Translations under genes and position numbers: made by a program | Notes under the pieces: generated by a model | What the model was told of the DNA's origin: nothing | The model's input: the letters and a program-made list of their open reading frames with translations, nothing else | Database searches by the model: none | Shown here: positions 15,318-23,124 of the stretch, piece after piece | Layout of the letters: each line of letters begins with the position of its first letter | Numbering within the stretch: position 1 is the first letter of the stretch | NCBI GenBank assembly: GCA_004554665.1 | Contig: SFKY01000015.1 | Span: forward strand, 1-40,182 | Source of the DNA: Bacteroidales bacterium | Lineage (GTDB): Bacteria > Bacteroidota > Bacteroidia > Bacteroidales > Bacteroidaceae | Direction: 5' to 3' | DNA: 40,182 nucleotides

Positions 15318-17663
15318 TCAATTAAAGAAGTTCCAACTCAGTCCAAACCGGAAGATACGGTTGTTGAGCGGATAGTGTGGCGTATAGAAATACTGCTTGC
15401 TGCCGTTGCCGGCATTGATATGGCTCATCATGACAAAGAAGCGGGTATGCTTCAGGTGGAAGTTGGCATACACATTCACCAGCGGATAGTTGCCCACTTC
15501 TGTCTTGCTCTCTCCTTCCTGCACGGCAAACTGTCCCAGACCGGGGGCGTAATCGGGGGCATAGTACTTGGTGAAATAGCGGGCATCCGCACCCAAATCA
15601 CATTTCAGCACCTTGGCTATCTTGAACTTGAGATAGAGGTTGGTATATACGTTGATATCGGGCACGGGCAATGCGTCGGTGTCGGTAGATTTCTGGTAGG
15701 TGATGACATTCTCCCAGTTGAGTGGCCCTAACGTGAAATCCTGTGACAGTTGTGCGGTGAAGAGACTGATGGCGTTGTCGCTCTGCCGCACGTTGATGGT
15801 GTTGTTGAGACGCTGGCTGTTCTCGCCGATGGTGTAGGCCAGTCCGAAGTATGTGTAGTTGGTAATCTCGTCGAAAGCCACGCGGAGCTTGGTGCGTGTC
15901 TTCTCCCAGCTCAGCATGCCCTGCAGGCGGGTGTGGGTGATGTTGTCCAGTCCGTCGTTGTCCCACATATAGTGGCGGCCGTGGTAGTGGCGGTAGTAGA
16001 AGGTGGGCTTGGTGCGGTGGAAGAATCCGCTGGCCTGCAGCGTCACCGTATCACCGAAGAGTTTGAAGTTCAAGTCGGCAGCCGCGTCTATCTTCAGCGT
16101 ACCCGCATCCTCGCCTGTGACACCAAACTCGGCCAAGGCATTGTAATGGAGGGTCTTGCCCTCTGTCTTCGACAACTGGCCGCCCACGTAGATATTCTGC
16201 TCGTTCCATGTAGCGGTGCCTACAGAGTCGGGCAGGGTAAAGTGGCGCATTTCGTGGGCCACGAACGCCTTGACACCGGCTTTGGCCCACTTGTTGAAGC
16301 CCTCCAACAGGGAGATGGCGAAAGTGTTGCGCAGGCTATAGTGGCGCGTCTTGTCGTAGATAGAGTCTCCTCCGAAGGGAGCATTCATCTGATAGTCGTT
16401 GGCGTAGTACGAATCAGGTGTCTGGTAAGCCTGATAGATGCGCCGGTATGTGTTGAAATCGAGCGTGTGGATAAAACTGGTTACCGGCACGTACTCGTTT
16501 TTCAGCCACATTGTGTCTTCTGCCTGTTTCTTGTCGGCAGCCAGCAGACTGTCCAATTGTCCCTGACCTTGTACAGCAATGCGGTCGCCTCCCTTTTTCA
16601 GCGTGTCGGCAGGTTCCTTGCCGGCAATCTTCGCGTTGTCAGGGCGTCCGGAAAACTTGGGTGCATTGCGCTGCTTCTTACCAAAATCGTTTTCGTCAAA
16701 GTCCTCACTGTTTTTCTTGGCCTCACGCTCTGCTTTCTCCTTGGCTTCACGCTTCTCCTGATCCTTCTTGGCCTCCATCGCAAACTTCTTGGCCTTGATT
16801 TCTTCTTCCGTCATCTTCACTTTGCGGTTGAAGCCTACGCTATAGCGCTGGGAGAGAAATATATGCTGGTTGTCGTTGCGGTTCCAGTTTTGGCTCAGCA
16901 CCGTAGGAATGTCCGTTGTTGCATAGTTTTCGGAGAACAGTTCGGGGTGGGTGATATAGTCGTCGTTGGTGATACCGCCGTTCTCCGTCACTTTCTGGTG
17001 GTTGGTAGACATGAGCAGGTGTGCCTGATAGCGGTCTCCCATATACGAACCATACATGGTGTAGTTGAAATGCGACGTACTCTGGTTGGCATAGTAACCA
17101 CGGCCATAGATATAGTCGAATTTGAAGCCCACGCCGATGCGCTTGCCTGCGTTAACACCAAATTTGGCAGTGAAATGGTCTTCTCCCGCTGTCCTGCTGC
17201 CCGCTGTGTTGAACGAGATGTTGGTGAACGGCGAGAGCGTATTGGTAAAATGGAACTGGTCTACGGGGGTGAGGAAAAAATCGTAGGGCTGGGTAAAGAT
17301 AAACTGGCCGTCCTCGGTACGGTCTATGAAAATCCTGTTGGTACGTGGGGCACCCAAATTGCCAGTGGTGTTGTACTCTCCACGCAGACCAGTGGTGAAA
17401 ATGGTGTTGGTGAACATGTGCGACAAGGTGTCGGGCACGGCAAAAGTGCGGTCTCCAAACCGCTTGTCTACGGTCCAAACCTTGATACCCTTGGGTATCT
17501 CCTTGTCACTGCCGAGACTGTCGGTGTTCTGCCGACGCTCAGAGGCAGGGATAAACTGCCCGTCGGCATTGATCTCGTTGAATTGGTCACGTTCAACCTG
17601 TGCATAGGTCGTGGTGACCCATGCACAGGCTATATAAACAAAGGTGAGAATTCTCTTCTTCAT
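15318..17663 (-). CDS. Putative porin, large outer-membrane barrel with a charged insertion
   Basis: A 781-residue protein with a signal peptide (cleavage probably after TTTYA). Most of it is long aromatic and glycine-containing beta strands, ending with FRFGLSWNFFN, a C-terminal aromatic strand expected of BAM substrates. It matches the Bacteroidetes putative-porin family. Residues about 281-388 interrupt the barrel with a lysine/glutamate-rich helix (EEEIKAKKFAMEAKKDQEKR and onward) and a polar linker; such a helix must form a loop outside the membrane or in the periplasm. It overlaps the small upstream gene by one base (TAATG) and is followed by menA after one base. Transport substrate unknown. 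Confidence 0.8.
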   Translation of the reverse strand: MKKRILTFVYIACAWVTTTYAQVERDQFNEINADGQFIPASERRQNTDSLGSDKEIPKGIKVWTVDKRFGDRTFAVPDTLSHMFTNTIFTTGLRGEYNTTGNLGAPRTNRIFIDRTEDGQFIFTQPYDFFLTPVDQFHFTNTLSPFTNISFNTAGSRTAGEDHFTAKFGVNAGKRIGVGFKFDYIYGRGYYANQSTSHFNYTMYGSYMGDRYQAHLLMSTNHQKVTENGGITNDDYITHPELFSENYATTDIPTVLSQNWNRNDNQHIFLSQRYSVGFNRKVKMTEEEIKAKKFAMEAKKDQEKREAKEKAEREAKKNSEDFDENDFGKKQRNAPKFSGRPDNAKIAGKEPADTLKKGGDRIAVQGQGQLDSLLAADKKQAEDTMWLKNEYVPVTSFIHTLDFNTYRRIYQAYQTPDSYYANDYQMNAPFGGDSIYDKTRHYSLRNTFAISLLEGFNKWAKAGVKAFVAHEMRHFTLPDSVGTATWNEQNIYVGGQLSKTEGKTLHYNALAEFGVTGEDAGTLKIDAAADLNFKLFGDTVTLQASGFFHRTKPTFYYRHYHGRHYMWDNDGLDNITHTRLQGMLSWEKTRTKLRVAFDEITNYTYFGLAYTIGENSQRLNNTINVRQSDNAISLFTAQLSQDFTLGPLNWENVITYQKSTDTDALPVPDINVYTNLYLKFKIAKVLKCDLGADARYFTKYYAPDYAPGLGQFAVQEGESKTEVGNYPLVNVYANFHLKHTRFFVMMSHINAGNGSKQYFYTPHYPLNNRIFRFGLSWNFFN

Positions 17664-17884
17664 TAGCGGATAAGTCTAAGACTGCATTCAACAAACTTGA
17701 ATGCCATCGACACGATGACGACGATTATGCCATGGTCGTGGTTGAAGAAAACGTAGATGACCACTCCCACAATGGCAATGAGCATAAAAAGGATGTTCAG
17801 CACGTTGCGTATCTTCAGATAATTGTCTCGCTTGGGCTGGTTATCGTCACCGGGATTGCGGTCTATACTCTCGTGTACAATCAT
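17663..17884 (-). CDS. Small inner-membrane protein, two predicted helices
   Basis: 73 residues: a hydrophilic N-terminus of about 27 residues, then hydrophobic segments in LNILFMLIAIVGVVIYVFF and IIVVIVSMAFKFVECSL separated by a short HDHG loop. Its stop overlaps the porin start (TAATG) and it lies 16 bases after the DUF4468 gene, so it is in the same operon and likely real despite its size. Function unknown. Confidence 0.7.
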   Translation of the reverse strand: MIVHESIDRNPGDDNQPKRDNYLKIRNVLNILFMLIAIVGVVIYVFFNHDHGIIVVIVSMAFKFVECSLRLIR

Positions 17885-17900
17885 AAGGCGTATATAAAGA

Positions 17901-18899
17901 CTATTTCAAGGCAGCTTCGAGCCCGGCGAAGATCTGGTTCTTGCGGTCGATGGTGGCCTTGCGGAACTTGCCGTAAATCTTGTTGAGCTTGGTCTTCGAC
18001 TTATTGAGGCTCAGTTCGTCGGTGATGACATTCTCTGCGGTAGCCTTGAAACCGGTAGACCTGTGCTCCTCGTAATTGTAGTTCATGCGCTCCATCGTCA
18101 GGTTGATGTGCTGGTCGGTACAGGTGGCTATCAGTATGTGATTGAACTTGCATCGGTCGAGCGACAGGAAATTCTGGGTGAATACCAACCACTCGCACAT
18201 GCGTGCGGCTATCACATGCGAGTTGGGATTGACCAGGGCAATGGTACTTTTCTGGCTCTCATCCTCGCGCTGGTTCTCATCCGTGGTGAGGGAACCAAGA
18301 TATTGATAAGCAATGTCGTAAATCTCCTGTGCACTCTTGCCCGGAACATTCAGATCCAGGGTAAATGCCACTTTGCCATCGGTCACGGGCACAGCCCCGG
18401 CCATGTAGCCAGACAGGTCTTCGGTCTTTGTCACCTTGTTGTTGGCCACACGTTTCTCGGCAGCCGGAACGGCAGGTGCCGTCCAACCGTCCGTGTTGGT
18501 ATAAGTCACCTTGGTGGCAGGCTGCGAGGGAACGGGCTTGGCAGCCTCTGCCTCTTTTTTCGGAGTTTCGGCCACTTTGCCGGCTTCAGCATTCAGACGC
18601 TCTGCCTCGGCATTCAGACGGGCGGCCTCTTCCTTGGCTTTACGAATCTGTTCCTCAATGGCGGCTTGCTTGGCAGCTATCTCCTTGGCCTTGGCCTGTG
18701 CCTCGGCTTTGGCCTTTGCCTCTGCGGCTGCTTGCTTGGCTTTCTCTGCGTTGGCTTTGGCTGTCGCCACGGCCTTTTGGGCTTCTTCCAACTGTTTTTG
18801 AGCTTGCTCTAATTGTTCCTCAGGGGTGAGTGTCTTTACGGTTTGTGCAGTCGCAAACAGCGGAATCAAAGCGAATATCGCTATCATCAGTTTCTTCAT
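17901..18899 (-). CDS. Exported coiled-coil protein with a DUF4468-like C-terminal domain
   Basis: A 332-residue protein with signal peptide MKKLMIAIFALIPLFATAQ. Residues about 25-115 are an Ala/Lys/Glu/Gln-rich coiled coil, followed by a proline-containing linker. The C-terminal half (FTLDLNVPGKSAQEIYDIAYQYL and onward) resembles the DUF4468 domain of Bacteroidetes, whose function is unknown. An upstream in-frame ATG at 18956 exists, but a promoter box lies between it and 18899, and only 18899 gives a proper signal peptide. First gene of the run that ends with the HD protein. A role in cell-envelope organisation is a guess. Confidence 0.75.
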   Translation of the reverse strand: MKKLMIAIFALIPLFATAQTVKTLTPEEQLEQAQKQLEEAQKAVATAKANAEKAKQAAAEAKAKAEAQAKAKEIAAKQAAIEEQIRKAKEEAARLNAEAERLNAEAGKVAETPKKEAEAAKPVPSQPATKVTYTNTDGWTAPAVPAAEKRVANNKVTKTEDLSGYMAGAVPVTDGKVAFTLDLNVPGKSAQEIYDIAYQYLGSLTTDENQREDESQKSTIALVNPNSHVIAARMCEWLVFTQNFLSLDRCKFNHILIATCTDQHINLTMERMNYNYEEHRSTGFKATAENVITDELSLNKSKTKLNKIYGKFRKATIDRKNQIFAGLEAALK

Positions 18900-18928
18900 A
18901 ATCCTAATTGTTTGTTCCATTAACTTTA

Positions 18929-18936
18929 CAAAAGTA
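18929..18936 (-). promoter_or_regulatory. Candidate minus-7 box of the DUF4468-porin-menA operon
   Basis: The minus strand reads TACTTTTG, fitting TAnnTTTG, about 30 bases upstream of the ATG at 18899. No clear minus-33 box. Confidence 0.5.
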
Positions 18937-18983
18937 ATAAAATCTCGCGTATGCAAGAAGCAATATGCAATATTTAACGAAAA

Positions 18984-21017
18984 TTATTTCAATGCCAACT
19001 GATTCTGTAGCCGGACAATCTCGTCGCGGTACTGGGCTGCTTGGATGAAATCGAGATTCTTGGCTGCCTCTTTCATCAGGGCGGTGGTGTTGGCAATACT
19101 CTTTTCAAGCTGCGCCTTCGACATGTGGTCGATGATGGGGTCGGCGGCAAATGCGCCAGCCTCAGGTTCTATATAGGGTTGGTAGCGCGGGCTTTCGGGA
19201 GCGGCAGTGCTGTTTTCGCCCTTGCCGTTGGGCAGTAGCTGCTTGATATCTTTGATGATAGGGGTCGGCGTGATGTGGTGGTCAGCGTTATACTTGAGCT
19301 GTATGCTCCTGCGGCGGGCTGTCTCGTCGATGGTCTTTTGCATGCTGTCTGTAATGTTGTCCGCATACATGATGACTTTGCCGTGTATGTTTCGGGCCGC
19401 CCTGCCCACGGTCTGCGTAAGCGACCTGTGGCTCCGTAAAAATCCCTCTTTGTCGGCATCGAGAATGGCAACCAGTGAGACCTCGGGCAAGTCCAGACCC
19501 TCTCTCAGCAGGTTTACACCCACCAGCACATCGTACACGCCACTGCGCAAGTCGTTCATAATCTTCACTCTGTCCAGGGTGGCCACATCGCTGTGGATGT
19601 AGTTGGCCTTGATGGCATGGTTGAGCAGAAACTCGGTCAGTTCTTCCGCCATTCGTTTGGTAAGTGTGGTAATCAGCACCCTCTCATTGTGGTGGATGCG
19701 GGTGAGAATCTCGTCCAACAAGTCGTCTATCTGGTTCTCGCTCGGTCTTACCTCAATCTCCGGGTCCAACAGTCCTGTAGGCCTTATGAGCTGTTCCACC
19801 ACCACGCCTTCGGATTCGGCCAACTCGTAGTCTGCCGGCGTGGCCGATACGTAGATCACCTGGTGGATCATCTCCTTGAACTCCTCGAATCTGAGTGGGC
19901 GGTTGTCGAATGCGGCTGGGAGCCGGAAACCAAATTCCACCAGATTCTGCTTGCGGGCTCGGTCGCCGCCAAACATGGCATTGATTTGCGGAACGCTGAC
20001 ATGGCTCTCGTCAATGACCATGAGATAATCCTTGGGAAAGAAATCGAGCAGGCAGTAAGGGCGCTGGCCCGGTTGGCGGCCATCGAAGTAGCGCGAATAG
20101 TTCTCGATACCGCTGCAATGGCCCAGTTCCTTGATCATTTCCATGTCGTATTCCACACGCTCTTTGATGCGTTGCGCCTTGATGGTGTCGCCTATCTCGT
20201 TGAAAAAGTCGACCTGCTTCACCAGGTCGTCCTGTATCGCATGGATGGCCTGTTCGGTCTGTTCCTTGGAGGTGACGAACAGGTTGGCAGGATAAATCTG
20301 GTATTCCTCAAATGCGGCAATGCGGTGGAAGGTGAGGCTGTCCGCCTCCTCGATACTATCTATCTCGTCGTCCCACCAGCTGATTCTCAGCACATTGTCG
20401 CTGTATGCCATCGCTATGTCTACGGTGTCGCCCTTGACGCGGAAGCATCCACGGTTCAGGTCGATGTCGTTGCGCACATACAAGGCCTCGACGAGCTGGC
20501 GCAGAAACGCATTCCGGTCACGCTCCTCGCCCCGTTTTATACTGATTACACTGTTGGCCATTGCCGTAGGGCCACCCATGCCGTAGATGCACGATACCGA
20601 CGACACCACCACCACGTCCTTGCGTCCTGACAACAAGGCGCTCACCGCGCTCAGCCGTAGCTTGTCGATATCGTCATTGATGGCCAGGTCTTTTTCGATG
20701 TAAGTATCGGAAGAGGGAATATAGGCTTCGGGCTGGTAATAGTCGTAGTAAGAGACGTAATATTCCACGGCGTTGTCTGGGAAAAAGTCTTTCATCTCCT
20801 GGTAGAGCTGGGCGGCCAGTGTCTTGTTGTGGCTGAGCACCAGCGTAGGCTTGTTGGTATGGGCAATCACGTTGGCTATTGTAAACGTCTTGCCCGAACC
20901 TGTCACGCCCAGCAACACCTGTGCCGGATCACCTTGGTCAAGGCCGGCGCAGAGTTGGCTGATGGCATTGGGCTGGTCGCCTGTAGGCTTGTATTTTGAT
21001 ACCAGTTTGAAATTCAT
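18984..21017 (-). CDS. uvrB: Excinuclease ABC subunit B
   Basis: A 677-residue DNA-damage-verification helicase of nucleotide excision repair, partner of UvrA and UvrC. It starts with the family's FKLVSKYKPTGDQP; Walker A GVTGSGKT is at 37-44. The beta-hairpin region YYVSYYDYYQPEAYIP, the VVVVSSVSCIYGMG motif, helicase motifs V and VI (NLLREGLDLPEVSLVAILDADKEGF; QTVGRAARN) and the C-terminal UVR motif (LEKSIANTTALMKEAAKNLDFIQAAQYRDEI) are complete. I start at 21017, not at upstream in-frame ATGs, because the family begins there. The promoter box lies only five bases upstream. Confidence 0.97.
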   Translation of the reverse strand: MNFKLVSKYKPTGDQPNAISQLCAGLDQGDPAQVLLGVTGSGKTFTIANVIAHTNKPTLVLSHNKTLAAQLYQEMKDFFPDNAVEYYVSYYDYYQPEAYIPSSDTYIEKDLAINDDIDKLRLSAVSALLSGRKDVVVVSSVSCIYGMGGPTAMANSVISIKRGEERDRNAFLRQLVEALYVRNDIDLNRGCFRVKGDTVDIAMAYSDNVLRISWWDDEIDSIEEADSLTFHRIAAFEEYQIYPANLFVTSKEQTEQAIHAIQDDLVKQVDFFNEIGDTIKAQRIKERVEYDMEMIKELGHCSGIENYSRYFDGRQPGQRPYCLLDFFPKDYLMVIDESHVSVPQINAMFGGDRARKQNLVEFGFRLPAAFDNRPLRFEEFKEMIHQVIYVSATPADYELAESEGVVVEQLIRPTGLLDPEIEVRPSENQIDDLLDEILTRIHHNERVLITTLTKRMAEELTEFLLNHAIKANYIHSDVATLDRVKIMNDLRSGVYDVLVGVNLLREGLDLPEVSLVAILDADKEGFLRSHRSLTQTVGRAARNIHGKVIMYADNITDSMQKTIDETARRRSIQLKYNADHHITPTPIIKDIKQLLPNGKGENSTAAPESPRYQPYIEPEAGAFAADPIIDHMSKAQLEKSIANTTALMKEAAKNLDFIQAAQYRDEIVRLQNQLALK

Positions 21018-21022
21018 AATTG

Positions 21023-21030
21023 CAAAATTA
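21023..21030 (-). promoter_or_regulatory. Candidate minus-7 box of uvrB, abutting the start codon
   Basis: The minus strand reads TAATTTTG followed by CAATT and the ATG. The minus-33 position has no good TTTG. If used, it gives an mRNA with almost no leader. Confidence 0.5.
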
Positions 21031-21093
21031 CTAAAAAAAGATAGTTGATAGGATGCTTGTAGGCGTTTTTTTGCTAAAAAAAGTGTCATTTGC

Positions 21094-21124
21094 TTTGCCC
21101 ATAAAGGAAATATGTGTAATTTTG
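21094..21124 (+). promoter_or_regulatory. Full consensus promoter of bamD-rpoZ
   Basis: TTTG (21094-21097), 19-base spacer, TAATTTTG (21117-21124), both matching Bacteroidetes consensus. The ATG at 21143 follows 18 bases later. Confidence 0.75.
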
Positions 21125-21142
21125 CATGACAAATTTTCATAT

Positions 21143-22000
21143 ATGAAGAAAACAATTGTTTTGGCCGTCACGGCGTTGGCACTTCTTTTCTCAAGTTGTG
21201 CCCACGAGTATAACAAGGTGTACATGAGCAACGACACCCAATATAAGTACGAGTATGCCAAGGAGTGTTTTGCCAATGGCAAATGGCAGAGGGCTGTATC
21301 CCTGCTTACCGACCTCATCGTTGTCCAGAAGGGTAGCGAGAACGCGCAGGAAAGCCTCTACATGCTGGCTATGGCCCAATACAACAACAAGGACTATGAG
21401 GGAGCATCGGCTACATTCAAGAGGTATTACGCCACTTATCCGAAAGGTTACTTCGCAGAGATGGCGGAGTTTTATGTAGGACAGAGTCTTTACGAATGTA
21501 CCCCCGAACCACGACTTGACCAGTCGGCAACAGTCGCTGCCATCGCTGCATTTCAAGAGTATCTCGATCTGTATCCCGATGCCATCCAGAAGACAGCGGC
21601 TCAGCAGCGTCTGTTTGAATTGCAGGACAAGTTGGTGATGAAGGAGCTCTACAGCGCCCAGCTCTATTACGACTTGGGTCCGTATTTCGGCAACTGTAAC
21701 TTTGGCGGAAACAACTATGAGGCATGTATCATCACGGCGCAGAATGCACTCAAAGATTATCCATACAGCAAGATGCGCGAGAATTTTGCCATTCTCCTGA
21801 TGAAGAGCAAATACGAATTGGCGCTTCAGAGCGTTGATGACAAGAAGTACGAGCGTTTTCAGGATGCCGAGGACGAGTGCTATGGTTTCATCAACGAATA
21901 TCCCGACTCCAAGGAGCGTGCCACGGCCGAGAAATATATAGAGAAATGTAAGGCATATATTTCTACACACACCTCCAGCGAGATGCCTGCTTTCGATTAA
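21143..22000 (+). CDS. bamD: Outer-membrane assembly lipoprotein BamD
   Basis: A 285-residue lipoprotein of the BAM complex, which inserts beta-barrel proteins into the outer membrane. The signal peptide ends in lipobox LFSSC (C19). TPR repeats follow: QYKYEYAKECFANGKWQRAVSLL, SLYMLAMAQYNNKDYEGASATFKRYYATYP and later pairs, with the YPYSKMRENFAILL and YPDSKERATAEKYI endings typical of BamD. The longer in-frame ORF begins before the promoter, so 21143 is the start. First gene of bamD-rpoZ-DUF4293, an arrangement common in Bacteroidetes. Confidence 0.92.
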   Translation: MKKTIVLAVTALALLFSSCAHEYNKVYMSNDTQYKYEYAKECFANGKWQRAVSLLTDLIVVQKGSENAQESLYMLAMAQYNNKDYEGASATFKRYYATYPKGYFAEMAEFYVGQSLYECTPEPRLDQSATVAAIAAFQEYLDLYPDAIQKTAAQQRLFELQDKLVMKELYSAQLYYDLGPYFGNCNFGGNNYEACIITAQNALKDYPYSKMRENFAILLMKSKYELALQSVDDKKYERFQDAEDECYGFINEYPDSKERATAEKYIEKCKAYISTHTSSEMPAFD

Positions 22001-22043
22001 GCATCCCATAATTCCTAACGAAATACATATTTATATTATAAAG

Positions 22044-22373
22044 ATGGATTATAAGAAGTCAAAAGCCCCTGTCAACACAGTGACCCGCAACATCATGGAT
22101 CTCTGCGATGAGACAGGTAACATTTACGAGAGTGTCGCTATCATTTCCAAGCGTGCCAACCAGATTGGTGCAGAGATTAAGCAAGACTTGAACAAGAAGC
22201 TCCAAGAGTTTGCTTCTTACAACGATGCACTTGAAGAAGTCTTCGAGAACCGTGAACAGATAGAGATTTCGCGTTATTACGAGAAACTGCCGAAGCCCAC
22301 CCTGCTTGCTACGCAGGAGTTTGAGGAAGGTAATGTGTATTGGCGTGACCCCTCGTTGGATAAAGAGGAGTAA
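22044..22373 (+). CDS. rpoZ: RNA polymerase omega subunit, Bacteroidetes type
   Basis: A 109-residue protein. VTRNIMDLCDETGNIYESVAIISKRANQIG is the omega-family core: a helix that clamps the RNA polymerase beta-prime C-terminus. The remaining half, with EEVFENREQIEISRYYEKLPKP, is the usual Bacteroidetes extension. Its position between bamD and DUF4293 supports the assignment. Confidence 0.85.
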   Translation: MDYKKSKAPVNTVTRNIMDLCDETGNIYESVAIISKRANQIGAEIKQDLNKKLQEFASYNDALEEVFENREQIEISRYYEKLPKPTLLATQEFEEGNVYWRDPSLDKEE

Positions 22374-22376
22374 GTC

Positions 22377-22829
22377 ATGATCCAGCGCATCCAGACATTA
22401 TACATGCTTGTGGCGGTAATCGTCACAAGTGTTTGTCTTTGTATTCCCGTGGGTGCCATAGAGCCTTTGGGCATGGGTGCTTGGTCGCAGGTGTACAACT
22501 TGTGGGTAGACACAGGCGACGCATGCCTCTATGGTGTATGGCCACTCTTTGCCCTCCAGTTGCTTTCCATACCGTGCGCCATTGCCGCCATTTTCCTGTA
22601 TCGGCAGCGCAAGTTGCAGGCCAGGGTGTGCCTGCTTTGTGTGGGGTTACTTCTGTTGTGGTATGTCTGCTACTTTGCATACGCCTACGGCTTGTATAGC
22701 GATTTGGGAACTTTCCATATCTGCTTCGGTGCCGGTCTGCCCATTGTGGCCGTCATCTTGTACCTGATGGCAAGACGCGCCATCTTAGCCGATGAGCGGC
22801 TGGTACGCTCGGCGGACCGCATCCGATAA
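22377..22829 (+). CDS. DUF4293-family membrane protein
   Basis: A 150-residue protein with four hydrophobic segments (starting around residues 8, 53, 79 and 110) and a short basic cytoplasmic end. The N-terminus MIQRIQTLYMLVA is typical of DUF4293, a family of unknown function usually beside rpoZ. It starts three bases after the rpoZ stop, so the two are cotranscribed. Confidence 0.85.
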   Translation: MIQRIQTLYMLVAVIVTSVCLCIPVGAIEPLGMGAWSQVYNLWVDTGDACLYGVWPLFALQLLSIPCAIAAIFLYRQRKLQARVCLLCVGLLLLWYVCYFAYAYGLYSDLGTFHICFGAGLPIVAVILYLMARRAILADERLVRSADRIR

Positions 22830-22868
22830 CCGTTTTTCCCCAAGTCGGGGAGAACTGGATTCATCATA

Positions 22869-22932
22869 CAGCGTGCTGCAACTCTGTCCATACCCAATAT
22901 GGCGGTATGAGATTTGGAGTTGCGGCACGCTG
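22869..22932. other. Long interrupted hairpin downstream of the rpoZ operon
   Basis: Arms CAGCGTGCTGCAACTC (22869-22884) and GAGTTGCGGCACGCTG (22917-22932) pair at 15 of 16 positions, the exception being a possible G-U. Inside, CATACC (22889-22894) and GGTATG (22904-22909) form a second stem. No T-run follows. It may be an RNA structure at the 3' end of the transcript or a mobile-element remnant. Confidence 0.55.
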
Positions 22933-22962
22933 TTGTTGTATGAGAAGATATCGTTTGTCGGG

Positions 22963-23025
22963 GCTAAACGTGGCATTTAGACCAGCTAAATGCCGCATTT
23001 AGCCCTCGTAAATGCCACGTTTAGC
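22963..23025. repeat. Palindromic repeat locus C, nested
   Basis: Perfect 17-base outer arms GCTAAACGTGGCATTTA (22963-22979) and complement (23009-23025) enclose a second perfect palindrome, GCTAAATGC/GCATTTAGC (22985-22993 and 22995-23003). It lies between DUF4293 and the transporter gene, which run the same way. Together with the hairpin at 22869 it fills most of this 295-base gap. Confidence 0.8.
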
Positions 23026-23090
23026 TTTGTAAAGATGTTGCCTACCCTTGATTTTTTTCTTTTTCGTGTGGGCTAATCATAGATTTTTAG

Positions 23091-23098
23091 TAATTTTG
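23091..23098 (+). promoter_or_regulatory. Candidate minus-7 box of the nucleoside transporter gene
   Basis: TAATTTTG ends 26 bases before the ATG at 23125. The minus-33 region has only a partial match (TGTG about 20 bases upstream). Confidence 0.55.
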
Positions 23099-23124
23099 CA
23101 TGGATTATTAATAAAGAGAATACA

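Noticed and set aside
15750..17666. 638-codon open frame antisense to the putative porin
   Set aside because: Longest shadow in the window, but composition is unlike any protein, and the minus-strand frame has a signal peptide, barrel strands and operon overlaps.
22836..22852. CCCC-AAGTC-GGGG hairpin after DUF4293 as a terminator
   Set aside because: The T-run is before the hairpin, not after it, and the stem is only four pairs.
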